Positions 9,276 to 18,027 of a stretch of 64,000 nucleotides of DNA are shown here, one piece after another (within the stretch, counting starts at the first letter, position 1; the number at the start of each line of letters is the position of its first letter). The stretch is from Pseudomonas iranensis (lineage in GTDB: Bacteria; Pseudomonadota; Gammaproteobacteria; Pseudomonadales; Pseudomonadaceae). The stretch covers positions 4,216,001 through 4,280,000 of the forward strand of contig NZ_CP077092.1 in NCBI RefSeq assembly GCF_014268585.2, in the 5' to 3' direction. Both the position numbers and the translations under genes were made by a program. A model generated the notes under the pieces. The model was not told where the DNA came from and did not search any database. It was given only the letters and a program-made list of their open reading frames with translations.

Positions 9276-11702
9276 TTAGAAGCCTACGCTGGCCTGCACG
9301 AAGAACGTGCGCGGTGCGCCGACATACATCCCCGAGTTGTTGTCGCTGGAGCGGGTGAAGTATTGCTTGTCGAAGACGTTCTTCACCCCGGCACCGAGCT
9401 TGAGGTTCGACACCTGCGGACCAAAGTCATAGCCGCCGCGCACGTTCCAGGTCACGTAACCCGGGATGTCGCCGTACTGCCCGTCCGCCGTGCCTTCAGT
9501 GATGTAGTTGCCATTGAAGCTGCCATCCGCATTCACACCGGTGCCCGGCGAACGCTGTTTCGATTGGGCGAAGCCATCGATGTTGTACGTCCAGCGGTTG
9601 ATCTCGTAACGCAATCCGACCGTCGCAACCTGCCGCGAATAGAACGGCAGATCGCGGCCCTTGAAGCCGGGGATCTCGCCTTCATAGGTGGCGCGCGTGT
9701 AGGTAAAACCGGCGTTGGCGGTCAAACCATCGAGACGCGGATCAAGGGCGGCCATGTCGTAGTGCGCCGAGGCTTCGATGCCCTGGTGCTTGGTCGCGCC
9801 GAGGTTGGTCCAGCCGACGTCGTTGCTGATGTATTGCAGTTCGTCATCGAAGTCGATGTAGAACAGCGTCACCTCGCCGCCCCAGACATCATCGTTGTAG
9901 CGCGTGCCGATCTCGTAGGTCTTGGCCTTTTCCGGCTCCAGACCGTTGGCGGTGCTGTCACCCGAACCGCCCTGGCCGAGCTGAAAATACTGCAGGCTGC
10001 CGAACGAAGTTTCGTAATTGGCGAACAGCTTCCAGGCATCGGACAGGTGATACATCACGCTCAGCGCCGGCAGCGGCTCATTGCTTTCGATGCTGCGGTT
10101 TTTCTCCGGGACCGGCCGGCCAGCGGTGTCGAGCACGGCGCGGTCGTGCCAATCGGTGCTGATGTGTTCGAAGCGAATGCCCGGGGTGATGGTCCAGTTG
10201 CCGACGTCGATCTTGTTGTCGACATACACCGAATTGGCCTCGGTACCACCGGTGCGATCCTGGAACACATGGCCGTCGGAGGTCGGCGTGACCACCGGCT
10301 GATTGTTGACCAGCGCCAGACGACTCGACTCTTCGTGCATGGCCTCTTTCAGATAGCGATAACCGACGCTGACTTCCTGAGTGGTCGGGCCGACATCGAA
10401 CACCCGCGACACGCGCGGTTCGATGCCGAGGGTGTAGTAGGAACGCGGGTATGAGCTGAGGGTGCGCTGATCGCGCGCGGCGATGGTACTGCCGCGAAAG
10501 CTGTCGGTGTAGTAGGTGAGGATTTCCGCCTGAGTGCGCTCGTCGATCTGGCGGATCCACTTGAACGACACGTCTTTGCGCCGGCCTGTGAACTGGTCGT
10601 AGTCACGCACCGATTCGTACGGTTTGTCGTCGTACTGACGCTGGGTCAGACCGCCGGGCATGTCGGCGCTGGCGTCGTAATAGTGGAAATTGAGACTGAA
10701 ATCGTCCTGGTCGGTCGGCGCCCAGTGCGTCTTGAGCAGCACGTCGTCGATGTCGTTGCCGTTGTTGCGCTCGCGATAACCGTGACCGTTGACGCCGGAG
10801 TACAGCAGCGCGACGCCCATGCCGTTGTCGGCGGTGCCTCCGAGGAATGCGGTGTCGATGTGTTTCCAGCCGCCGTACTGAGTGGTTTCCAGCGTTGTGC
10901 CGATTTCGCCGGTGGTTTTCTCCGGGATCGCGCGGGTCACGAAGTTGATCACGCCGCCGACGTTCTGTGGCCCGTAGCGCACGGAACCGGCGCCACGCAC
11001 CACGTCGATGCTGTCGAGGTTGCCCGAGGAAATCGGCGCCATCGACAGTTGCGGCTGGCCGTACGGAGCAAACGCGGCAGGTACGCCGTCGATCAGCACG
11101 GTCGAGCGTGGCGACAGGCGCGAAGTCAGACCGCGTACGCCGACGTTGAGGGAAATATCACTGCCGCCGGTGCCATTGGAGTCCTGCACCTGCACGCCGG
11201 GCACGCGTTTGAGCACGTCGCTGACGTTCATCGCGCCCTGCTCGACCATCGCTTCGCGGCGAATCACCGTGCGTGCGCCGGGGTGGTTCTGCACCACCGC
11301 CGCGTCGGCGTCACCGAGCCAGTCGCCGACCACTTTGATGTCGGTCACGCCGAGCTCCAGCGGGCCGTTGCTGGCTGCGGAGGTAGCGGCTGGGGCGAGC
11401 GTCACCGAGCCTTCATTGATCTGATAATCGAGACCGCTGCCCTGCAATAGCTGCCGCAAAGCCTGCTCTGGCGAAAGGTCGCCGTCGACCGCTGACGCCT
11501 GTTTGCCGGCCACCAGTTCGGGGCTGAAAAACACCTGCAGCGAGGTTTGCTGGCCCAGCTCGCTCAAGGCCTGGCCCAGCGGTTGCGCGCGGATATGAAT
11601 GGCTTCAGCGGCAAACGCCAACGGCATCGCGGCGCTGACCGCCAGCGCGAGAGCCAATGGCAACCAAGGGGATTTTTTATTGTGGTGGGTGGTGATGTTC
11701 AC
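9276..11702 (-). CDS. fecA: TonB-dependent ferric citrate receptor FecA
   Basis: An 808-residue outer membrane receptor of the transducer class. Order: signal peptide (about 1-31), a STN signalling domain (about 32-110, with LGQALSELGQQTSLQV), a plug domain (about 135-245, with RGLTSRLSPRSTVLIDGVP and VRGAGSVRYGPQNVGG), and a 22-strand barrel ending in the aromatic residue of SVGF. The plug sequence is close to the FecA ferric dicitrate type. The STN domain passes the ligand signal to the adjacent FecR, which controls FecI. It is last in the fecI-fecR-fecA array and faces the MFS gene. The assignment to citrate rests on family resemblance only. Confidence 0.9.
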   Translation of the reverse strand: MNITTHHNKKSPWLPLALALAVSAAMPLAFAAEAIHIRAQPLGQALSELGQQTSLQVFFSPELVAGKQASAVDGDLSPEQALRQLLQGSGLDYQINEGSVTLAPAATSAASNGPLELGVTDIKVVGDWLGDADAAVVQNHPGARTVIRREAMVEQGAMNVSDVLKRVPGVQVQDSNGTGGSDISLNVGVRGLTSRLSPRSTVLIDGVPAAFAPYGQPQLSMAPISSGNLDSIDVVRGAGSVRYGPQNVGGVINFVTRAIPEKTTGEIGTTLETTQYGGWKHIDTAFLGGTADNGMGVALLYSGVNGHGYRERNNGNDIDDVLLKTHWAPTDQDDFSLNFHYYDASADMPGGLTQRQYDDKPYESVRDYDQFTGRRKDVSFKWIRQIDERTQAEILTYYTDSFRGSTIAARDQRTLSSYPRSYYTLGIEPRVSRVFDVGPTTQEVSVGYRYLKEAMHEESSRLALVNNQPVVTPTSDGHVFQDRTGGTEANSVYVDNKIDVGNWTITPGIRFEHISTDWHDRAVLDTAGRPVPEKNRSIESNEPLPALSVMYHLSDAWKLFANYETSFGSLQYFQLGQGGSGDSTANGLEPEKAKTYEIGTRYNDDVWGGEVTLFYIDFDDELQYISNDVGWTNLGATKHQGIEASAHYDMAALDPRLDGLTANAGFTYTRATYEGEIPGFKGRDLPFYSRQVATVGLRYEINRWTYNIDGFAQSKQRSPGTGVNADGSFNGNYITEGTADGQYGDIPGYVTWNVRGGYDFGPQVSNLKLGAGVKNVFDKQYFTRSSDNNSGMYVGAPRTFFVQASVGF

Positions 11703-11800
11703 GTCGTACGGAGTCCTGTGGATCGCAAGAGTGTGCGGCTGTTAATGCAAACCAGTTGCAGTTGAACAGGAAGACGATGAACGGGGAAAAAACCTGAATG

Positions 11801-12784
11801 CTATCTGGAAATTATTTCCTGACTGCCATCGGCGAGGGTGCGCACCGTCACCGGCAGGATGCTCGGCAAGGCTTTGAGCAAGGCGTCGGTGTCGTCGGAT
11901 TTGAACACGCTGGTCAGGCGCAGGCTGGCCACGTTCGGCTGGGATACGGTCAGCGGTTTGTCGCGATAGCGCGATACTTCCGCCGCTACTTCGCCGAGGC
12001 TGGCGTTGTTGAACACCAGCTTGCCGTTGCGCCAGGCGGTCAGTTCCGCCGGGTTGACCGCGTAGGCCGGCAGGACTTTGCCCTGGGCATCGACCGCGGT
12101 GCCGAGGCCTGCGGTGAGGTTGATGAATTGGTTGTCCGGGGCAGCACTTCCCTGCACTTTCACCGTGCCCTGCTCCACCGCAACGCGGGTTTGCGTGGCA
12201 TCGCGGCGCACATCGAAACGCGTACCGGTGACTGTGACCTTGCCGCTGCCGGCTTCGACAATAAACGGACGCGAGGCGTCGTGTTCAACACTGAACATCG
12301 CCTCACCCGCGCTCAACTCGATAACTCGATGATCCTGCTCATAACGCACCAGCAAGCGGCTGCGACTGTTCATGTCGATCACCGAGCCATCGGGTAACGC
12401 CACATGTTTGCGCTCGCCCAGCACGGTGGCGAATTCGGCGCGGTAACCGCCCGGCTGATTCAAACCACTGAACAGGCCAAGTCCCAGCGCCACGGCGAGG
12501 ACACTCGCGGCGACGGCATAATGCAACAACGGCCGGCGTTCGCGGCGAGGTGGCGGAGTTTCGGCAAGCGCCATGAGGCGAGAAGTCGGCAACAGATCAG
12601 CCGCGGTCCACATGCCTTGCAGCAACTGGAATTCCTCACGGTGCTGCGGATGCTCGTTCAACCAGGCGTCGAACCGCTGCCGTTGCTCGACGCTGACATC
12701 CGGCTCCTGCAGACGCACGAACCAGGCCGCCGCTTCGTCACGCACCGCCGTTTGCCCACAGGCGCAATCACCCGTTTCCATCAT
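11801..12784 (-). CDS. fecR: FecR anti-sigma factor / sigma regulator
   Basis: A 327-residue inner membrane regulator. The N-terminal cytoplasmic part (about 1-80) has the FecR pattern AAAWFVRLQ...RFDAWLNEHPQHREEF. One transmembrane helix follows near residues 95-115. The periplasmic part carries the FecR domain with GSVIDMNSRSRLLV and ELSAGEAMF, then a C-terminal STN-interacting region. The ATG at 12784 is used because it has an AGGA ribosome site; the frame is open to 12853, but that would overlap fecI. FecR receives the signal from the receptor STN domain and releases or activates FecI. Confidence 0.88.
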   Translation of the reverse strand: MMETGDCACGQTAVRDEAAAWFVRLQEPDVSVEQRQRFDAWLNEHPQHREEFQLLQGMWTAADLLPTSRLMALAETPPPRRERRPLLHYAVAASVLAVALGLGLFSGLNQPGGYRAEFATVLGERKHVALPDGSVIDMNSRSRLLVRYEQDHRVIELSAGEAMFSVEHDASRPFIVEAGSGKVTVTGTRFDVRRDATQTRVAVEQGTVKVQGSAAPDNQFINLTAGLGTAVDAQGKVLPAYAVNPAELTAWRNGKLVFNNASLGEVAAEVSRYRDKPLTVSQPNVASLRLTSVFKSDDTDALLKALPSILPVTVRTLADGSQEIISR

Positions 12785-12824
12785 GGAATGTCCTGTCCGG
12801 CTGAGAATGAAAAGACGCGAGCGC

Positions 12825-13316
12825 TCATGATTGCAAGCCATCCAGCCGCTCACGCAGATGCCGCAGGGTGCGGATCATATACTTTTCGACCATGTTCTTG
12901 GACAGCCCCAGGCGCTCGGCGATTTCTGCCTGAGTCAGGCCTTCGATCTTCTGCCAGACAAAGATCTTGCGGCAGTTGAGCGGCAGCTCGGTGAGCGCGC
13001 GTTCGATGGAGTCGGCCAACTGGATCGCGTGCATGTAATGCTCCGGATCGCCCGCTGACGACGCAGTGTCCTCGACCGCCTCCGACTCCATGACGCCCCG
13101 CCGGTCCTCCCGCCGATAACCATCGACCGCGATATTGCGCGCGGTCTGATGCAGATACGCACGCGGCTGCTGCACCGCCGCCGAATCCGCCTCGAGCACC
13201 CGCACAAAGGTGTCGTGCGCCAGATCCTCGGCCTGCGCGCGATTGCGCAGGCGCCGAGTCCAGGTGCCGATCAACTCTTCGTAATGCTCGAAAAAGCCGG
13301 ATCTGCGGGAGCGCAT
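12825..13316 (-). CDS. fecI: ECF sigma factor FecI
   Basis: A 163-residue extracytoplasmic-function sigma factor of the iron-starvation class. Region 2 (YEELIGTWTRRLRNRAQAEDLAHDTFVRVLE, followed by RAYLHQTARNIAVDGYRRE) and region 4 (LTELPLNCRKIFVWQKIEGLTQAEIAERLGLS) are both complete. The start at 13316 (MRSRRSGFF) gives a normal FecI N-terminus; a longer open frame begins at 13448. It heads the fecI-fecR-fecA locus and should direct transcription of fecA in response to iron chelate. The upstream region has an AT-rich stretch that may hold a Fur site. Confidence 0.9.
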   Translation of the reverse strand: MRSRRSGFFEHYEELIGTWTRRLRNRAQAEDLAHDTFVRVLEADSAAVQQPRAYLHQTARNIAVDGYRREDRRGVMESEAVEDTASSAGDPEHYMHAIQLADSIERALTELPLNCRKIFVWQKIEGLTQAEIAERLGLSKNMVEKYMIRTLRHLRERLDGLQS

Positions 13317-13344
13317 GGGGGATGGGCGGCGTGGTGAGAAAGGG

Positions 13345-13372
13345 GCGTGAATAGTAATGCTTCGTATTAAGA
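13345..13372 (-). promoter_or_regulatory. possible Fur-type control region of fecI
   Basis: An AT-rich island in otherwise GC-rich DNA just upstream of fecI. Read on the minus strand, AATACGAAGCATTACTATT matches about half of the 19-base Fur consensus. Iron-starvation sigma genes of Pseudomonas are normally Fur-repressed, which makes this position sensible, but the match is weak. Confidence 0.3.
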
Positions 13373-13459
13373 CAAAGCAATGCACGCTGTGATGGTGTTC
13401 TTGATGCGCAAGGTGCAACCACCGACGACGCCGAGCTCCGATGGGCATTGAGCAGGTCC

Positions 13460-13551
13460 CTGTGGGAGCGAGCCTGCTCGCGAATGCGGTATGTCAGCAA
13501 CGATGATGGTGACTGACACGTCGCCTTCGCGAGCAGGCTCGCTCCCGCAAG
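13460..13551. repeat. REPIN-type inverted pair of REP repeats
   Basis: Inverted pair of the GTGGGAGCGAGCCTGCTCGC unit, the right arm with one change (CTCCCGCAAG). It lies in the gap between the start of fecI and the end of the AhpD-like gene. Confidence 0.85.
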
Positions 13552-13568
13552 GTAAAAGCGTGAATATC

Positions 13569-14009
13569 TCAGGCCTGCGGCAGTTTGCGGAAGCCCACCG
13601 CCAGGCGATTCCAGCCGTTGATGGTGTTGATCGCCACTGTCAGGTCAACCAGTTCCTTCGGTGAAAACTGCGCAGCGACGACTTCATAGTCTTCGTCCGG
13701 CGCGTGGGTCAGGCTCAGTTGTGTCAGCGACTCGGTCCACAGCAGCGCGGCGCGTTCACGCTCGCTGAAGAACGGCGCTTCCCGCCATGCCGTTACGGCG
13801 AACAGGCGGCGCGGGGTTTCGCCGTCCTTGATCGCGTCGGCGGTGTGCATGTCGATGCAGAATGCGCAGCCGTTGATTTGCGAAGAGCGCAGCTTGACCA
13901 GTTCGAGCAGGCTCTTTTCCAGCGACAGTTTCGAGACGGCATTTTCCAGCGCCATCATCGCTTTCATGGCATCAGGGGAAGCGGTGTAGAAATCGGCACG
14001 AGATTGCAT
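13569..14009 (-). CDS. carboxymuconolactone decarboxylase / AhpD-like protein
   Basis: A 146-residue all-helical protein of the AhpD/CMD family. The redox pair is visible in NGCAFCIDMHT, a CxxC followed by His three residues later, as in AhpD-type alkylhydroperoxidases that reduce peroxides with lipoyl or thioredoxin partners. The flanking LVKLRSSQING and the C-terminal TINGWNRLAVGFR are family-typical. It is monocistronic. Many CMD paralogues have no known substrate; an antioxidant role is the family-level expectation. Confidence 0.9.
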   Translation of the reverse strand: MQSRADFYTASPDAMKAMMALENAVSKLSLEKSLLELVKLRSSQINGCAFCIDMHTADAIKDGETPRRLFAVTAWREAPFFSERERAALLWTESLTQLSLTHAPDEDYEVVAAQFSPKELVDLTVAINTINGWNRLAVGFRKLPQA

Positions 14010-14198
14010 GGTGGGCTCCGGGGTAGCGATTGAATGTATGGCTACGTTAGTCCCCGGGGGTGGTTCGGCAAATAGCCAATATTGCAGAAGAACGGTAGGC
14101 CAGTTGGCGCGGCGACTGACCGCTCGTCACTCGACGGGCACCAAGGTTTCAGTGCGCAAGACCAATATCAGGTAATCCCCTTTATCAGGAGACGTACC

Positions 14199-14522
14199 AT
14201 GATGACGCGCAAATTCACTTCGTTATTGTTGGCCGGCCTGCTCGCCACGGCGTCCGCCGCCAGCTTCGCGGCCAATGACAGCATCGATGCGACGGGCACC
14301 AAGTCCGGCGGCGCCAGCAGCTCGACCATGCCGCCAGACAACACCCCGGGCTCGCCATCGGGTGGCAGCGGTTCTGGCGGAACCAATAACGGCACCGGCA
14401 CCGGTACTGGCTCGGGAACGGGTACCAATGGCGGCGCCAGCGGTTCGGGTTCCGGCGCGGGCGGTGGCACCGGTTCGGCCGGCGGCGGCACGGGTGGCGC
14501 GGGCGGTGGCACGGGCGGCTGA
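14199..14522 (+). CDS. small glycine-rich secreted protein
   Basis: A 107-residue protein with a clear signal peptide (about 1-25, ending SFAA). A short linker with SIDATGTKSGGASSS follows, then about 60 residues made almost only of Gly, Ser, Thr and Asn in GTG, GSG and GGGTGG repeats. There are no cysteines and no recognised domain. The start has a strong CAGGAGA ribosome site. The low-complexity tail implies a flexible periplasmic or extracellular chain. No function can be assigned. It is followed by a REPIN. Confidence 0.75.
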   Translation: MMTRKFTSLLLAGLLATASAASFAANDSIDATGTKSGGASSSTMPPDNTPGSPSGGSGSGGTNNGTGTGTGSGTGTNGGASGSGSGAGGGTGSAGGGTGGAGGGTGG

Positions 14523-14569
14523 ACGAACAAGAGCCATCCCGGATAGTCTTGAGTCCATCACGAAACAAT

Positions 14570-14657
14570 GTGGGAGCGAGCCTGCTCGCGAAAGCGGTGT
14601 ATCAGTCAACAAATATGGCGACTGACATGCCCTCTTCGCGAGCAGGCTCGCTCCCAC
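14570..14657. repeat. REPIN-type inverted pair of REP repeats
   Basis: Inverted pair of the GTGGGAGCGAGCCTGCTCGCGAA unit, between the convergent stops of the glycine-rich gene and the diguanylate cyclase gene. Confidence 0.85.
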
Positions 14658-14682
14658 TTCTGATTCATGTCGATTGAAAGAA

Positions 14683-16257
14683 TCAGCGATCCGAACGCAT
14701 CAGCTCGGCAAAAGCCTCTTCAGCTGCAAACACCGCCGCGCGATTGCGCCCGGCATTTTTCGCCTGATACAACGCCGCGTCCGCGCGCTGGATAAACACT
14801 TGCGGGCTGTCGTTGCCGTGCGGAATAAACGCATAACAGCCCAGGCTCACGGTGAGATAACCGGTCGGCGAGCCGCTGTGGATGATGTGCTTGTCGATCA
14901 CGCTACGGCGAATCTGCCCGGCAATCGCCAGCGCACCGTTGATGTCGGTGTCCGGCAGCAGCACGGCAAATTCTTCGCCGCCATAACGCACCGCCAGATC
15001 CGACTTGCGCTGGCAGCAGGCCTTCACCACTTGCGCCACCTGCGCCAGGCATTGATCGCCGGCGACATGGCCGTAAGCATCGTTGTAGCGCTTGAAGAAA
15101 TCGATATCGAGCATGATCAGGCTGACCGGACTGACCTGCCGCGCGCCACGGGCAAACTCAATGTCCAGGGAACGCTCGAACAAGCGCCGATTGGCCAACC
15201 CGGTAAGGCTGTCGTGGGTGGCGATCTGCTCCAGCGCCCGTTGCGCCTTGCGTAGGTTATTCTCGATACGCTCGCCGTCGCGCACCTGATGAATGAACAC
15301 CCAGCCGAACAGGCCAACCCCGAGAATCACCAGCGCGACAATTACGCTGGACTGAAACGCGCGGTCATACCAGCCCTGCAGAATCGTGTCTTGCGACGTC
15401 GCCGCAGAGACCACCAGCGGATACGAGGCGAGCTGTCTATAGCCGTACAAGCGGGTCACGCCGTCGACCACGGAGTTGAGCATCGCGGTGCCAGCGTTAG
15501 CGTTCGGCAGCAGGGTTTGATAGATCTCGCCGTGGGCCACCGAGGTATTGATCAACGACTCATCAAAGGGCCGTCGTGCCAGCAAGGTGCCGTCGGTCAG
15601 CGCCAGAAACATGATGCCGCTGCCATCGAGGCTGAAGCTTTTGAAGAACTGATCGAAGTAGGACATGCGGATGCCCGCCATCAGCACGCCCTGAAAGTTG
15701 CCGAGCTGGTCGTTCACGCGTCTGGAAATCGGGATGATCCATTCGCCGTTTTCGCGGCTGCGAATCGCCGGGCCGATGTGCGCAACGGTCGACGCATTCT
15801 GCTGATGGAACTTGAAATAGTCGCGATCGGCCACGCCATTGCCACGAGGCAGATCAGCGAACGAGGTGATGATCCACTGCCCTTCGCGATCGAAGAGAAA
15901 GATGCCATGCAGCTGATCCAGTTGCTGCGCGCGGCGGGCGAAAATCCGCTGTAACCGGGGTCGCTGCGCCGTCCCGTAACCATCGTCCTGAATCCAGTCG
16001 ACCAGGCTGGTCATCACCAGATCCGCCGCCCGCACGGTGTCCTCGGCCTGCTGCGCCATGGCCCGGGTCAGGTTGCCCGAGGCCATCTTCGCCACTGCCA
16101 GATCCTGACGCCGCGACTGCTCCAGTTGCAGGTACAGCAGACCGCACAGGCACAGGCTCACCGCAACGATAAACAGCACCGCCGCTTTGCGAAGCGGCAA
16201 CCGTTTGAGCGTGCCGGGGGCCTGATGCGGATCGTGAATGGGGATTGGCAAAAGCAT
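14683..16257 (-). CDS. membrane diguanylate cyclase with periplasmic Cache sensor and GGDEF domain
   Basis: A 524-residue protein that should make cyclic-di-GMP from two GTP. An N-terminal transmembrane helix (about 24-44) and a second at about 302-322 bracket a periplasmic Cache-type sensor (about 45-300, with FDREGQWIITSFADLPRGNGVADRDYF). The C-terminal GGDEF domain carries an intact GGEEF active site near residue 425. Five residues before it is RKSD, the RxxD inhibitory I-site for product feedback. The YQAKNAGRNR helix is present. It has no EAL domain. It is monocistronic. The ligand of the sensor is unknown. Confidence 0.92.
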   Translation of the reverse strand: MLLPIPIHDPHQAPGTLKRLPLRKAAVLFIVAVSLCLCGLLYLQLEQSRRQDLAVAKMASGNLTRAMAQQAEDTVRAADLVMTSLVDWIQDDGYGTAQRPRLQRIFARRAQQLDQLHGIFLFDREGQWIITSFADLPRGNGVADRDYFKFHQQNASTVAHIGPAIRSRENGEWIIPISRRVNDQLGNFQGVLMAGIRMSYFDQFFKSFSLDGSGIMFLALTDGTLLARRPFDESLINTSVAHGEIYQTLLPNANAGTAMLNSVVDGVTRLYGYRQLASYPLVVSAATSQDTILQGWYDRAFQSSVIVALVILGVGLFGWVFIHQVRDGERIENNLRKAQRALEQIATHDSLTGLANRRLFERSLDIEFARGARQVSPVSLIMLDIDFFKRYNDAYGHVAGDQCLAQVAQVVKACCQRKSDLAVRYGGEEFAVLLPDTDINGALAIAGQIRRSVIDKHIIHSGSPTGYLTVSLGCYAFIPHGNDSPQVFIQRADAALYQAKNAGRNRAAVFAAEEAFAELMRSDR

Positions 16258-16425
16258 GTCCTGGGCAGGTACGACAGGGGCGCGAGCTCGAAACCCTTGT
16301 ATGTGTGAGCGTAGCCCACCGGGATGTACCGGGCAAACGCCCGCCTCCCGCCCAGTTATCGGCGCGTCGCGAGTTTGGATGATCGCTTTTCGTCGATTTA
16401 TTTACGATTGCTTCTTTACGGTTAA

Positions 16426-17199
16426 TCAGTTGTGCAGGGCCAGCCGCCGCATCGCGCTGGTCAGGTGTGCGCGGGCACTTTGCGCATCGCCTTCACGCAT
16501 CTGTTCATAGGCGCGCTGCGCAATCGCATGAGGCACCGGTTTCAATTCGCGCTGAGTGGCCATCGCCAGCAGTTGCACCTGCGCGGCGCGTTCCAGGTAA
16601 TACAGATCGTCCCAGGCTTCGGCAATGGTCGGCGCGGCGACAATCACCCCGTGGTTTTTCAGAAAGAGAATGTCGGCGTCGCCCATGACGCTGGCGATGC
16701 GGTCGCCTTCCGATGCGTCCAGCGCGAGGCCACTGTAATCCTCGTCCACCGCTGTGCGCCCGTAAAACTTCAGCGCAGTCTGCCCAAGCCACAGCAGCGG
16801 CGGGCCTTGCAACAGGCACAACGCGGTGGCGTGGGGCATGTGCGTATGGAACGCGACTTTTACCCGTGGCAGTTGTTTGTGCAGGCGCGCGTGGATGTAG
16901 AAGGCGGTCGCTTCGGGCTCGCCATCGCCATCGACCACATTGCCGGCGAAGTCACAGACCAGCAAATTTTGCGCTGTCACTTCCGAAAAAGCGTAGCCGT
17001 ATGGATTGACCAGAAACAGATCATCATGCCCCGGCAGCATCGCCGAAAAATGATTGCAGATGCCCTCCTCCAACCCGTGCAGCGCGGCCAGTTGAAAGCA
17101 CGCAGCGAGTTCGTTGCGGGCGGTGATGATCGCCTCGGTGTCCAGGTTCAGCGTTGCGCTTGGTCTGGCTTTGCCAGTGCCGCTCAAGATATGAGCCAT
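16426..17199 (-). CDS. class II aldolase/adducin family protein
   Basis: A 257-residue protein of the class II (zinc) aldolase/adducin head domain. Zinc-binding histidines are visible in VAFHTHMPHATAL (HxH) and in FLKNHGVIVAAPT; a GICNHFSAMLPG loop forms the phosphate/substrate side. The start at 17199 has an AAGGAG ribosome site. It lies 11 bases after a haloacid dehalogenase-type gene, with which it forms a two-gene unit, opposite a LysR regulator. The natural substrate is not evident; such pairs often act on sugar acids or aldol intermediates. Confidence 0.85.
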   Translation of the reverse strand: MAHILSGTGKARPSATLNLDTEAIITARNELAACFQLAALHGLEEGICNHFSAMLPGHDDLFLVNPYGYAFSEVTAQNLLVCDFAGNVVDGDGEPEATAFYIHARLHKQLPRVKVAFHTHMPHATALCLLQGPPLLWLGQTALKFYGRTAVDEDYSGLALDASEGDRIASVMGDADILFLKNHGVIVAAPTIAEAWDDLYYLERAAQVQLLAMATQRELKPVPHAIAQRAYEQMREGDAQSARAHLTSAMRRLALHN

Positions 17200-17210
17200 G
17201 GCAATTCTCC

Positions 17211-17918
17211 TTAGGTCCAGCCGAGGGATTTGAACAGCGGCAGCACTTGATCGAGGCTGGACAGGATCGCGTCGGGGCGATAGTCCGGCAATAACTGACG
17301 ACCCGTGCCGCGATCGATCCACACGCATCGAAAGCCCATGTCCCGCGCCGCTGTGTGATCGAGCATGGGGCTTGCGCAGATGTGCACCACTTCATCCCGG
17401 GTCACGCCCAACTGCGCATGAGCATAGTCGAACAGACGGGGCGCCGGCTTGTAGGCGCCAGCCTGTTGCGCGGTGATCACCCGGTCGATATGGCCACCGA
17501 GTTGCGCGACGTTGCCGGCAATGATGTCGTCGTCGGTGTTGGAGACGATGCACAGCTTGAAGCCGATGGCTTTGAGCTGCGCGAGGGTGTCGACCACTTC
17601 GGCAAATGGCGGCATGTTGGGGATGGCTGACGCCAGGCGTTGACTGTCCTCGGGCTGGCTCGGCAAGCCCAATTCTTCCAGCGCCAGTTGCAGGCCGAGG
17701 GTGCTGAGTTCGCGAAAGGAACGGTGCGGCGGTGTTTGTTCGAGACGATGCTCGTGACGGTCGTAGACTTCGATCAGCTTAGCGGCGTCGACTGCGTGCT
17801 CGCCCTTGTCGCTGAGCATTTTCTCGACCACGGCTTTCAGTCCTTCATCCCACTGAATCAGCGTGCCGTAGCAATCGAAGGTCAGCCAGTGCGGGCGCGG
17901 CGTGTTGTTCAAGGTCAT
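17211..17918 (-). CDS. haloacid dehalogenase type II family hydrolase
   Basis: A 235-residue HAD-superfamily hydrolase. Motif I is TFDCYGTLIQWDEG (nucleophile Asp in FDCYGTL), motif II is the Ser/Thr in LCIVSNTDDD, and motif III is the Lys in AQQAGAYKPAPRLF. The C-terminal HICASPMLDHTAARDMG segment is typical of 2-haloacid dehalogenase-like (type II) members. A GGAGG ribosome site supports the 17918 start. It is the first gene of the pair with the class II aldolase and is divergent from a LysR gene, which is the probable regulator. HAD type II proteins in such settings may be phosphatases rather than dehalogenases. Confidence 0.87.
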   Translation of the reverse strand: MTLNNTPRPHWLTFDCYGTLIQWDEGLKAVVEKMLSDKGEHAVDAAKLIEVYDRHEHRLEQTPPHRSFRELSTLGLQLALEELGLPSQPEDSQRLASAIPNMPPFAEVVDTLAQLKAIGFKLCIVSNTDDDIIAGNVAQLGGHIDRVITAQQAGAYKPAPRLFDYAHAQLGVTRDEVVHICASPMLDHTAARDMGFRCVWIDRGTGRQLLPDYRPDAILSSLDQVLPLFKSLGWT

Positions 17919-18027
17919 CGGTCGATTCCTCCAAAGTGAGGATTTCAGCTTATGAGCGTGCGGTGATAGTGAGAAATTAAATAAATCCGCTATCGTCATT
18001 CGCAAATCCACTATCAGGAACGCCGCC

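Noticed and set aside
495..14657. Regular repeats considered as CRISPR
   Set aside because: The repeats are inverted pairs kilobases apart and palindromic, without the short regular direct spacing of an array.
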